NCBI GenBank assembly: GCA_013399895.1
Contig: VXBA01005040.1
Coordinates: 744,001 to 808,000 of the forward strand
Source of the DNA: Serilophus lunatus
Taxonomy: Eukaryota; Chordata; Aves; Passeriformes; Eurylaimidae
Direction: 5' to 3'
Length of the DNA: 64,000 bases
Part shown: positions 35,372 through 46,548 of the stretch, in pieces
Layout of the letters: each line of letters begins with the position of its first letter
Numbering within the stretch: position 1 is the stretch's first letter
Made by a program: the position numbers and the translations under genes
The notes under the pieces: model-generated
What the model saw: only the letters and a program-made list of their open reading frames with translations
Told to the model about the DNA's origin: nothing
The model's database searches: none

Positions 35372-37776
35372 TCAGATCTTCGAGGACTCCACCCGCTCAA
35401 TCCAGGGTGAGTCGGTCCCGACATCCCTGGGCTCCGACCGCAGCTGCCGCAGCTCCCGCTCCAGCGCCTGGCTCCGGTGGTACATCTCCATGTAGCTGGC
35501 CTGGAGCTCCCGCTGGTACCGCAGCACCTTCTCCTTCTCCTCCTGCCAGGTTTTCCTCTCCAGCTCAAAGTTCACAGCCTGCAGCTGCCCCTGACGCCGC
35601 TCCCGCAGCAGCTCTGCCCACAGCCACTCCACCTGCCGCTCCAGAGGCTCTGCTGTGTCGCTGTGGAGGCCCCGGCACTTGGAGTCATCAGTTTCGCAGC
35701 CAGGGAAGTCCTGGCATGACGGCATGGGGTCGTCACCCAGAGGTATCGAGGTGCTGGGCTCTGGGGGACTTTGGAAGGAGTCTGCCAGCTGTGCCAGTTG
35801 GGAGTCCCTGGCCTGAACCTCTGCCTTGGCCTCCCGCAGCTGCGTCTTCAGGCTGAAGATCTCACTCAGCTTCTGAGCCATCTCCTCCTGGGTGTCCCGG
35901 AGCTGCTGCTTCAGCAGGGAGATCTCTGCTGCCTTCTGGCACACCTGGAGGTCATAGGCAAGCCGTGAGAAAGGTCTTGGGGAGCAGGACCCCAGGGGTG
36001 GCAGCATCCCAGACTCTCCTCCTGGGAGACCAGGAGCATCACACCTGGCTCACGTCCCTCATCCTGTGGCCACGAGGGACACTGGACCAGGGAACCACTG
36101 AGGTTTCCTGAGCCAGGAGGGTGGTAATAGGGAGGGAAAGAGGGGGACTCACCTCCCACTTGGTCTCCTCCATTTTGGGGCTTCCGCGTTCACCCTGGGG
36201 TTGCCGGAGCTTGGACTCCTCACACTGGCACTGCTGCAGGCTCAGCTCCTCCTGCAGCCGCTTCTTCTCCTGCTGTGCCTTGTAGAGCTGCAGCTGCAGC
36301 GCCCGCTGCCCACGCTGCGCCTGCTGCATCACCTGCTGCAGCCGGGCCATGTACATCTGCTTCAGGTCCTCCAGCTCATCCAGCCACAGCCGCTGCTTGT
36401 CCTCAAACACCTGCCAGCACAGGTGGACAGTGGTCAGAGTCCGTAGCTCCAGAGAGGGACCCCAGAAGGTCCCATGATGTTGCATCCCTTCCCCCGCTTG
36501 GGCATTCCCAGCCTAGCACCCAGTACAGCAGCTCCTTCACCCAGACATAGAGACACCACTGCCCTCCAGCCCTGCTCAGAGCACCCAGCAGTGCCCCAGC
36601 CCCACGGCTCACCTGCGTGAAGGGGTCCTCGGTTTCACTGAGGCTCCTCTTGAGCTGCCGCAGTTCCCCTCCTGTCTCCTGCAGCCGGTCCTCCAGCTGC
36701 TTCACCGCATCCTCCAGCGAATAGGAGAACTCATAGGGTGGTGGGGGCTCGCCAGGGCTCTGCAGCCGGCTCAGTGTGGCCATGCTTTTGCAGGACAGAG
36801 GTACCTTCTCAGGGGCCAGGGGGTCCCTGGGGCTCCGGGAGACCCTGTCCAAGGAGCCCCCAATGTGATTGATGTGGCCCATAGAAGCACTGAACTGGCT
36901 CTGGGCAGGCTTGAGGCGGGAGCCGTAGGATGGGAAGCTCTGGATGGAGTTGTGGCTGGAGTCAGAGGCCTCATCCAGGCTGATGGCATGGAGCAGGTGG
37001 GTGCGGAGCGGGCCATGCTGTGGGGCCGCTGTGCTGCTCTGCGACAGCAGCGTGTGCAGGCTCCCATTGCTCTTGGACAACTTCTGCCCCTTGGACGAGG
37101 ACAGACCCTGCATGGAGACCAGCCCCTTCCCAGCCACCGCTTTGAAGGCCGAGGGCCTGATACGGCACTGAAAAACAAGAGCAGAGTCAGCATGAGAGCA
37201 TGAGCCCAACTGCCCAGCAGCCCTTCCTCCCGGTCTCATATTCTTCAACATCCTCAAATCCCAACATCCCATCCAGGTGGGCACGGACTATTCTGCTCCA
37301 GCCCCATCCTCTCACAGATTAGGACATATTCCAGAACCCCCACATGGTGCTCACAACCTCACCTTGTCAAAGCGGCCCCGCTCCGGCAGGGAGCTCTTGG
37401 AGAAGTCAGCCCCACGGTGATGCTCCCGGGAGCAGCGCTCGGGGGATCGATTCTCACGGTCACTCTCGTAGTCCCTCTTGTAGCAGGTGCCCGACGTCTG
37501 GTGCTTCCGCTCCGACCGCATCTCCTTCTTGGCCCCATGCAGGTACCCAAAGAGCTCCCGCTGGCTCGGCCCCTTCCGCAACAAACCGTCAGGCTGCCGA
37601 AGCCCCCGTGTGCCCCCCAGTGGGGCCCGCAGCTCCAGAGGGGACAAATCCTGCTTCTCCACCAGGCTGCCCACGCTGCCCATGCTGCCAACAATGCCGA
37701 TGGGCTCCGAGGAGAGGTAGGTGCCAAGGACACGAGTGTCGGGCTCACAGGTCACAGGACCCTGTGCTGCTGCCAT
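35372..37776 (-). CDS. N4BP3: NEDD4-binding protein 3
   Basis: Coiled-coil adaptor that binds the WW domains of NEDD4-family ubiquitin ligases; vesicular and neuronal roles are reported in mammals. Coding exons (complement): 37363-37776, 36613-37167, 36153-36410, 35372-35944, giving 599 aa (human about 544). Recognisable blocks are MGSVGSLVEKQD, RQPDGLLRKG and SLPERGRFDK in exon 1. PPPPYEF at about residues 279-285 is the PPxY ligand for WW domains. From about residue 290 to the end the protein is heptad-rich coiled coil (Fez1-like region), rich in Gln, Leu and Glu. Start: the ATG at 37776, five bases after a uORF stop (see findings). A non-coding first exon lies near 39.4 kb. The long N-terminus before MGSVGSL is extra compared with human and less certain. 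Confidence 0.93.
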
Positions 37777-39433
37777 GGAGAATTAGAGAAAAGCCCAGTA
37801 CCAGCACTGCAGGGGGAGAGACGGAGTCAGTGACGTCGGGCACTGCAAAACCCATGGCACACCCCTTCCCAGACAGCCCCAAGAACCCACCTGGACTCCT
37901 GGCACTGGGACAGACCTGCCTGTGCAGCTCCCTGAAGGAACTGGGAGCTGAGCAAGGGGGTGCCAGGGCAGGGCACGCACCGGGGCAGGGGCTCCCCGCT
38001 GCTGCCCCCCCCCCATGGTGCAGCGCCTCCCTCCCACACCCAGCCCCACCTCCCGCCCGCGGCCGGGGCTGCCACCAGAACAGGCACCTGCCGCCCAGCC
38101 AGGCAGGCGAGTTCAGGAGCCGGCAGCACCTGCCTGGGCCTGGCGCCAGCCCTGGCCCAGCAGCACCCACCCGCCCTGCTGGGACCTCCGGGTCCAGACA
38201 ACCTCTGGAGACCTTCCCAAAATGCCCCTGGGGATGCCCAGCAGCTTGGCCTACCCAGGGTGCTCAGGAGACGGCCGCATTTCCCACACAGTATGGGCTC
38301 CTGCACCTAGAAGAGTGAGCTCCACACGGCCCCAGTCCATTCACAGGCATTCCCACCCTAACGCCAGGCAGGGATGAGGCAGTCACAGCCCAGCTGCTGC
38401 GTGCGTGCCGGGGACCCCGTGGCCGGACATGGTGTGAGGGCAGTGGGAAGGGGCAGGATGCTGACGGGACAATGCAGCTTCCTGCGCAGGTGGCCGGGGG
38501 AGGAAGGATGAGAGGATGCCTTCGGCCTCGGCTCTGGTTTCCCAGCGCTAGGGAGGGGAAAGATGGCCTCACACCAGTGCAGGGGACACGGCAAGTGTGG
38601 CAAGGGCGAGGCAGAGCCCCCAGCACAGCTCCCAGCCTCGCCGAGGGCTCCGGGGCCGGGTTACACCCAGGAAGCTGCCCTGGTTCTCAGCACCATGCGC
38701 CGGGTAAACAAACACCCCGCTTTTAATTGCTGCCACGCACAAACCTGTCTGACAGCTCCCGGCCTGCGCTGTCACCTCCCTCTACGAGCCCAGCACCTGC
38801 TCCGGGCATCGGCACCCCACGAAAGGCGCCAGGGATGGATCCTGTGGAAGGATCTGGCATGCCAGCGGAGCCACCAGGCGTGCAGGGGGATGGGGGACAT
38901 GGATGTTCCCATGGTGGTGCGGCGGGGAGTTGCTCGTCCAGCCCCCGGCATTGGGGAGCAGCTCGGCCGAGCCCCGCAGCGGCTCCTCCCGGCCGAGGAA
39001 GTAGGTCAGGTTGTGGGAGGTTTGGGAAACGCCGGGGGAGCCCGAAGGTGTCCTGCCTGAGGCAGGGAGGGGATCACCCTCCAGGCGGCAAAACACCGGT
39101 CCGGCCAGCCTGGCTCCTTCGAGATCTGCTCCCAGCCCCAGCCGTGCCCGGGCAGGATACGGCCACAAACCTTTCCCATTCCCTCCCTTTCCCATTCCAG
39201 GCGGGAGGGAACGGCGATGCTGCGCGGAGGCGCAGCGAGGGCTGCGGGGAAGCGACCGCGGGTCCCCGCGCAGCCTCCCCGGTGCCTCCCGCAGCCCCGC
39301 CGGAATTTCCGGCACGGAGCAGGCGGAGAGGGCGGTCGGTCCCCGGGGCCGAGCCCGGGACAAAGCCCCGCTCGCTGGAGACCACCGGGAAAGGGTCGTG
39401 GGGCGCACCGGGAGCCCCCGGCCCCGCACTCAC

Positions 39434-39500
39434 CATGCCGGCGGCGCTGCGGTCCCGCACGGCTCCTCTGCGCGCTCCTTCCCTCGCCGCGTTTGAACGC
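39434..39500 (-). other. N4BP3: N4BP3 non-coding first exon (3' part) and CpG-rich promoter
   Basis: On the minus strand GGCATG|GTGAGTGC is a perfect donor at 39433-39434 in the CpG-densest part of the segment (about 39.2-39.7 kb). The coding exon has an acceptor at 37807-37808, so a 5' UTR exon ending here, joined across a ~1.6 kb intron, is the simplest model. Its 5' limit is not determinable; 39500 is nominal. Confidence 0.5.
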
Positions 39501-39699
39501 GCCCCTCGGCCGCGGCCGCGCGGGGCAGCGGGCGGAGCCGGCACCGGCAAATCGCGGCGCGGGGGCGGTGGGACGGGACGGGCGGGAAGGAGGAGGAAGA
39601 GGAGGAGGAAGGAGGGGGGCGGCCCGGGCCGGCCGTGCCCACCAGCGGGGCGGGGCAGGGCGGGATGGCTGCGTGAGGCTCCGAGCGCGCCTTGCGCAA

Positions 39700-42600
39700 A
39701 CCACCCGCCCCAAGCGCGGGGAAACCGCCGCGACCCCTCTCAGCTACAGCTCTGGGACCAGCGACGGCGCCGGTCGGCCCCCGGTATCCTTCAGCGAGGA
39801 TGGTGTCCCCGGGTATCTCTCAGCTAGGGTTGAGATAAATATTTTGCTTTGTACCCGCGGAGTGGAGTCAGCGCCGTGGAACAATCCCTGCACCTTCCTC
39901 TTGCAAGACAACCCCGTGTGCCCCCTGCAGAGTACCCGCGGGCGGGCGAAAGCCCCACAAAGTCCGGGGGGACATGGTGTACCCCCACCGGCCCCAGCGT
40001 CTGGCCTGGCGCCAGCGAGACGCGACACGCTTCATGCCTCTGAATCATCATCCTGGCCCAGAGCCGGTTTTGTCACTTGCCACCCATTGCCGCGTGGCAG
40101 CCGCAGGGAGCGGGGATCCCGCCACGGGCTGGACCTGGTCACCGACGTCCCGGCCTCCTCTGGGACTAGGACACCTGTAGCAGCCCTGCTCCATAAGGAG
40201 GAGCGACGCGGTGCTCGTCTGTCCCCGGGGAGGGATCGCACCCGCACCATCCCCAGCCTGGAGGCCGCGGGTATCCGTGACGCCCGCACCCCGGGGCCCC
40301 GCTCGCTGCCAGCTTCCCCCGCCGCACACTCGAGTCCTCAAGCTGTGCTGCCAGTGCTCTCCCACACACACACACTGTCTCCGGTCCCTGCTCGCCGGGC
40401 TCACATGCTGGCACTGTCCTCGGTGCGATGCCAAGGCACGCTCCGCTCCCTCCGGCCGCCGCCTCCCCGTTCCCCTCTGCACGCCGGAGCGGCAGCACAT
40501 GTGGCCTCTGAACGGGGAGCCCTTCCCAACGGTGCCATTTCCCACCCCGCTGCCACCAGCAGTGTGTCTGCGACGCCCCAGCCCTGAACAGGGCCCCACC
40601 GGCAGCCTGCGGGAACAGGCATCATCCCACGGGGCTTGGACCGGGCAGGTCCCAGTGATACCAAGCTGACTGCAAGGGGTGCTGCTCACAGCCGCACCCC
40701 TCCTTCCCGTCTACCCCGTTTCCTGCTTTGCTGTGCTCCGAGCACGTCTCTCTCTGAGACAGCAGCTCCCGCAGGGTCCCGAGGGCGTTTGCCCAGGACA
40801 TTCCATGTCCCCTTCTCTGGGCAGAAACGCTCCTGCCTCCCGCCAGTTTTTCCCCAGCCCCCTTTCTCTGCTCACCTTATCCCCTAGGCGCCCTCCCCCC
40901 TTCCTCCCTTCCCCCCTCCCCAATTATACCACAGCAATTTCACGTTTCCACCAGCAAACAGCTCCAGAACCATCCGGTTTAGAACGAACAACCCACCAAT
41001 AAAAGCCGCAGATTGCTGTGCCCGCAGCAGCCCCCGCACAGCCTCACTGGCAGCAATTGGGACCCCAGAAGGGGGGTCGCAGAGGGGCAGGGCTGGGACT
41101 CCAGGGGCCCTCTCTGCCCCTGAGCATTCTGGTCCTCTCCTCAGGGTTGCTGAGAGCATAAGAACACTGGGAGGCCTCCGGTTCAGCTCTGCAGGGCTCC
41201 TGGGACAGGGGGCAGAGTGTTATCCATCTGCAGGAAGGCAATGGAGAAAAAACTTCAACCCCTCCCGCTGGGCTATTGCTGATATCGAAGTGCGTGGGGG
41301 GAGCGGAGCTCAGCGACCTCCGAGTCACATTCAGGGCTATAAAAGGAAGCCAGGTCTCCAGCACAGCGCCTTTTCCACAAAAGCAACCGGAGGATGAGGG
41401 GGCTGCGAGCAGAGCTGAGAAATAGCTGCCAAGCAGCAGGAGAGGAGCCTGTAGCGCTGAGCGAAGTGCGAGGTGCACATATGCTCTGTTTCTGCACAGC
41501 TACATCTTCATGATACCTTCCCGAAATCGTGTCATCTATTTTGAACGGTGAAGAGAAATACTCTTGATCTGCCTTCATCAGCCCCGGCTGCGATTCAGGT
41601 ACTGGGAAGTGGCTGGAATACAGGTGACTGATCCAAAAACTCACGCCTTGGAGAAACAGGAGTGGGGATGCTGGGGTGACATCACCCTCTGGCTGCCCGC
41701 AGCAAGAGACATGACTGGTCCTGGGAACACCTCTGGAGCCGTGCACCAGGTGTCCAAGATGACCAGCAATCTTTGTGCTACTTGGAGGCCATCGAGCCCG
41801 AGAGGCTGTTGGGAGCTCTTGGGCAGCACGTGCCCATATCATCACGATGCTGGGCCTGCCCCTTCCATGAAGCAAAGCAGCACAGCCTGATTCTCACCAC
41901 CCTGCACTGCCACCTTGACCCCTGCCTCAGAGACAGCCCCATCCAAGGGCTCCAGACTCCTTTCCCAGCTCTAGAGCAGCGTGGAGAGCAGATGGCACCA
42001 GATCTCTCCTGACAGCCCATCCCACAGCCCCTACAGGGTACACGACCCCCTCACTTGGCTCTGATGCTTTTGCCACCCTCATCCCAGCCCTCCTCTCCAG
42101 AGCTGTTCATCTTCCCAGGATGGCAATAGCTTCTGTCTGGGGACAGAAAGCAACTGCTCCAGGAAGCTTCAGGCAGGGGATGAAGACAGAAGGGGCCAGG
42201 AAACGCAGAGGGCCTGGTGCCAGTGCTGGTGACAGGGCTGAACAGAGGGGTGCTGGCTGCTCAATGGGGTCTACCCAGCTTGAGGAGACAGCAGTACCCA
42301 AAACGTGTGCCAACACCCCGGAGTTATCGCAGTGCAGGCTCACACATGGCACCATCTGTGAGCCAGCCCAAGCACCCTTCGCTCTGGAGCAGCACAGCTC
42401 CATCCACCCAGCAGCCCAAGCCCACAGCCAGGCCAGGCTGGTGATGGAGGAGAGGAGCCCAGTGCTGGCAGGGCCCTTGAGGATCCTCGGGCATTTCTGC
42501 CACCCTTGGCAGATGAAGGTAGTGGCAGAGGTCACATTGCCTGTTTGGTCCCAGCATGAGCAGGCACAGACCTGGCGCTGCTCCACATCTGTCTCAACAC

Positions 42601-43530
42601 CTGGGTTCCGAGTGCTTGCGGCCCCCTGCACCTCCTTCCCAGCTCCACACCCACTTCACAGCAGAAGCTGCTAGTGTGGCTGATTCCTACCAAACCCTAA
42701 CAACTGGCAGCCCCCAGCATCCCTTCTCACCCACTGGGACCTTCCCAGCTCTCCCACCCAGGTCTTTGTCCTGCCACAACATGGGAGAAACTGGCCCAGT
42801 GGTGAGACAGGACCAGGTGGCTGGAGCAAGCAGGTGGGAGCTGCATCCTGGAACCTCCCCAGACTTGCCCCTCCATTATCAACGCAAACTCCCCTGTTTC
42901 TACCTCTGATGGGAGTGTCTTAGCCCCTCCCTTGCCCAGGGCAGCTCTTGTTATTCTCAAGTGGGTTAGGGGCAACCATCCAAACTCCCACACTTCACCC
43001 AGGCTTTCCCCCCACTTCCACCAGCACTGTGGTGACCCTGGCAGCCAGTCCTTCCCAGGACACAGAATGCAGGGCCAAAGCAAATCCCAGTTCCCTCCTG
43101 CACTTCTGGGGAGACATCGGGTTCTCCAACCTCCCCTTGTAAGGCAGCACACATGCCAAAGGGGGCTGGCAAGGAAAGGAGTAGCTCAGCCAGAACTCTC
43201 CACTCCAAAGAGAGGTCCTGACCTACAAGTGCTGACATCCAGCAGGGCTGCAGAACCTGGGGCTCAGGGCATGGCTTAACCACAACCACTTCCTGCAGTG
43301 GAGTGACCACAGCCCAGCCCTGGGGATACCTGGCAGCTGGAAAAAGCACCATCTCACTCGGTGCCCATTTCAGATTGGCTCAGCCTCTGAACCAAAGCAG
43401 CTCCCAGCTCTCCTGTCCCAGAGCACAGCCAGGGCCAAGCCAGAACATGTGTGCTGAAGCCAGGAAGGTGAAGAGAGCAGGAAAACAGAGTGGTGTACAG
43501 CACAGGGCATTCACAACTCACAACTGCCCT
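39700..43530. other. Intergenic, no recognisable gene
   Basis: Between the N4BP3 promoter and the B4GALT7 3' end I see no protein family, RNA gene or repeat that I recognise. The left third is very GC-rich and gives long spurious open frames. A lone TATAAAAG lies at 41338-41345. Unannotated non-coding transcription cannot be excluded. Confidence 0.6.
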
Positions 43531-43538
43531 GATAGTTC

Positions 43539-43544
43539 TTTATT
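43539..43544 (-). other. Poly(A) signal AATAAA, B4GALT7
   Basis: TTTATT on the plus strand, about 290 bases beyond the B4GALT7 stop on the minus strand, gives a compact 3' UTR. Confidence 0.75.
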
Positions 43545-43831
43545 GTCCTCTGAGCTGGGTGGCAGCTCAGGCACACCCAGTGCAGGAATACCACCTCCTG
43601 CACCTGCCCTGGGAGGCAGCACCAGCACCCGCAGCAACATCACTGAGTCCCACTCAGCCTCTTCTCTTGGTCCCAGCATAGCCCAGTTCTTAGCCTCATT
43701 TGTTCCTCTGTGTCTCATCAGCACTGCCATGCTCATCTGCTGCCAAAATCCTGCCTGCTCCAAGCAGCTCTACGGCAGCCCCGGAGTCTTGGCACCAGCA
43801 CAGCACACACAACTGGCACACGGGGACAGGC

Positions 43832-45859
43832 TCAGCCAAACGTGCACCAGGGCGTCTCATTTGTGTCACAGTCCAGCAAGATATTAAGGACGGTGCAAGG
43901 GGCTCCTGCCACTCTCAGATCTGTCCGTGACTCGATTCGGTACCTCACGTTGTTCAGACCTCCCTCTCGATCCACCTTAAACTGTTCCTGAGGAAGAGAA
44001 AGACTGTTCAGCCTATGCTGGAAGGAGAAAGCACCCAGTGCCTGGGGAGGACATGAACAAGGAAGGCTCAGAGCATGTGGTGATCACAACCCAAACCTCC
44101 CGTGGTTCCACTTGACCAGAGGTCTCACCTGCTTCTGCGCAGCAATGCGCTTCTGGTCTCTCTTCCTCCAGGCTGGGTCATGCAGGTGCTGAAAAGTCTC
44201 GTATCCAGTTGTGATTCCAGAAGGACGACGAACCTGAGAGAAGAGCAAACCTTCTGTAAAGCTACTGGCTAACTCCTGCACCTGCTGCTTGAGCAGGGAG
44301 TGCAGGGCTGCCTTCCCCAGGCCCCAGTCTGGGTGGCCACAGAGGGGGCCAGGTGGAGAGACAACAAAAAGGGCAATTTCAACCCAGGGGGGTATGGAGG
44401 CTCCTTACCTGGAGACCAGCTCCTTTGATACGTCGATAAAACTCATCGTCCTCCCTTCCCCAGCCCCAGAAGCGGTTGGACATGCCATTGCACTGGAACG
44501 AGAACAGGATCATACCAGCCAAGGTCTAACACAGCCCCCATGGCCTTACAGGAGCAGGCACCAGCACAGCCTCCCCTCTCCTGCCCCACACCAGCTCAGA
44601 CCACAGGCTCTGTCCCCAAACCATTTTGACTCCTTTCCCCGCTTCCCAAGCATGTAGCACAAAATTGTTCGCCACGATAATCTTGTAGCCCCTGCCCCAA
44701 GGCGTGCAGGACATGTCATTCACGTGCTCACCAACTCGTAGTGCTGCTTGGTGAGCAACAGGATGCCACCCACGTAGGTCTTATAGTGGTAGAGCGGGTG
44801 CAGCTCCGGGGATGCCACGTGGAAAGGGCCTGCCTCCGGGAAGCTGTAGTCCAGGTGCTCATTGAGGGGCAGGAGATCGACGTCATGCATCGCGATGTAG
44901 TCGGTGTCATTGCCACTCTCCAAGAAGCCCACATTGATCAGGGAAGCCCTGTTAAACCTGGCACAGGCCCGGGGGCTCTAAGTGTGTGGACACAGCAGCC
45001 ACTGTCCCTTCCCATCCCTCTGCCATGCTCCTCAATGCTCAACGTCCAACCAGTCCCCAAACAGGGACACGCAAACACAACGTTCCCTGTCCTGCAAATG
45101 TAACCCTGCTTCTCTATGCAGAGCAAGGGGACAAGCAACAGCATTCCCAAACATCCCATGGTGTTTCTTTGAATTTCAGAGTCCCCAAATTTTGCTGCTG
45201 CAGACCTCTGACACTGGGCAGAAAGCTGAAATACCCGGGGGTATAGGATTCCATGATTCTTGCTAAGGAAGAGGGGAAGCAAAACACCTTTGTCCTTCTC
45301 TAAGCTCTAGAATGAACAACTTCAAGGAGAGCATCACACTCTGCCTCTGATGTCCAGCTGCCCTCGTGGCTTCTCCAGGAGACCCTCCCAATGCTCACAG
45401 CAGGGACAGAGCTTCGGGAAGGGCCTCCTCGTCACTCAGCAGAGGAAGACGCTACCTGAAATGATCCACCTGGTTGAGGATGAAGATGTGGTGGCGGATC
45501 CTCTTCTTGCTGAGGAAGCGGTGCATGTAGGGCACGAAGGCCAGCAGCTCCTCGAAGCGCTCGCGGAAGGGCACCAGCAGCGCCAGCCGGTGCGGACCCC
45601 ACGACGGCTCGTCCTCGGCCGGCTGGAGCGGGGCGGGGGGCGGGCAGGGCTGGCGCGGAGCCCCCCGCTCCTGCCCGCCGGGCACCGGCCCCTCGCCCGA
45701 GCAGCTGAGCTGGAGCCAGAGCAGCGAGGCGAAGCCCAGGAGCAGCGCCAGCAGGAACAGCGGGAAGGCGGAGAAACGGCCGGGGAAGAGCCGCGGGAGC
45801 GGCGGGGCCCTGGGGCACGGCGCGGGGTCAGCGGACGGCGGGACCCCCCCGGTCTCCAT
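43832..45859 (-). CDS. B4GALT7: Xylosylprotein beta-1,4-galactosyltransferase 7
   Basis: Galactosyltransferase I: transfers galactose from UDP-Gal to xylose on proteoglycan core proteins, the second step of the glycosaminoglycan linker; type II Golgi membrane protein. Exons (complement): 45456-45859, 44732-44957, 44409-44492, 44129-44233, 43832-43987, giving 324 aa (human 327). A Pro-rich cytosolic tail precedes a transmembrane segment at about residues 29-50 (LLWLQLSCSG follows, as in mammals). The catalytic core has FRERFEELL, the metal-binding DVD (about 160-162), YKTYVGGILLL and WGWGREDDEF (about 219-228). It ends TPWCTFG. The ATG at 45859 gives exact frame and near-human length. Human has an extra short first exon, but only a 35-base intron would fit here, so I prefer one merged exon. 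An ambiguous base N sits at 45862, next to the start. Confidence 0.93.
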
Positions 45860-46244
45860 GCNCGCTGGCTGCGCCCGCCGCTCCCCCGGAAACACGGCCC
45901 CGCTTCCCTTCCGCCGGCGGGGCGGGACCGGGGCGGGACCGGCCGGAGAGGACATTCCCCCGCCTCCTGCACCCCAACAGCTCCGGGAGCCGCAGGGACA
46001 CACTCCCTTCTATGCTGTCCTCCGGCAGGATTACGGAGAACACAGACCAGCCTGCTGCTTCCCCCCAAGTTCCTTCGGGACCTTCTTAGCCTTACCTCCC
46101 CACCAAGCTGGGACCCCTCCCGGGAAAGCCCCCCTCCCAGCTTTTTCAGCCTCCCCACCCATGAGTGCTTCCCATCCTCCCTCCCAAGAAAAGCCTCCCT
46201 TCTACCCCCTCAGAAAGAGCCAGAGCCGCAGGTGGTGTCGGTCC

Positions 46245-46250
46245 TTTAAT
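46245..46250 (-). other. Poly(A) signal ATTAAA, LMAN2
   Basis: TTTAAT on the plus strand (ATTAAA on minus), about 300 bases beyond the LMAN2 stop. The LMAN2 3' end is then only about 370 bases from the B4GALT7 start codon on the same strand. Confidence 0.65.
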
Positions 46251-46548
46251 GCCCCACTCACAGCCCCTCATGTTCACACCCACCCTGGGCAGCACGGCAG
46301 GTTCCAACCGGCGGGGAGAGCTCCGATAAAAACTGGGGAGCAACCTCCAGGCTCCCACCCCACAGCTCTCGAGGTCCAGAGGGCATCACTCGCCTTGGTC
46401 CAATCCACCGGAGGCCAAGGGCCAGGCAGGGGTTACAGCCAAACAGACAGGTAAGAAAATACTTCTGGTATTTCTCAGAAACAGCGCTTAGAAACCACAG
46501 TTTTTACAGCTCCCCATAGAAAAGATGGGTTTGGGCACAGGTGTTCCA

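Noticed and set aside
38727..40587. Long plus-strand frames (366 and 456 codons) over the N4BP3 5' region
   Set aside because: They lie in a CpG island where stops are rare, overlap each other in different frames, are Pro/Arg/Gly-rich and show no domain.
41338..41345. TATAAAAG as a promoter of an unannotated gene in the N4BP3-B4GALT7 gap
   Set aside because: No coding exon, splice pattern or conserved RNA follows on either strand. A lone TATA match is expected by chance.
45809..45859. Possible hidden intron at the B4GALT7 start (CCCCAG acceptor-like at 45810-45811)
   Set aside because: The only upstream GT within the coding start would leave a 35-base intron, too short to splice. Reading straight through gives near-human length and exact frame.
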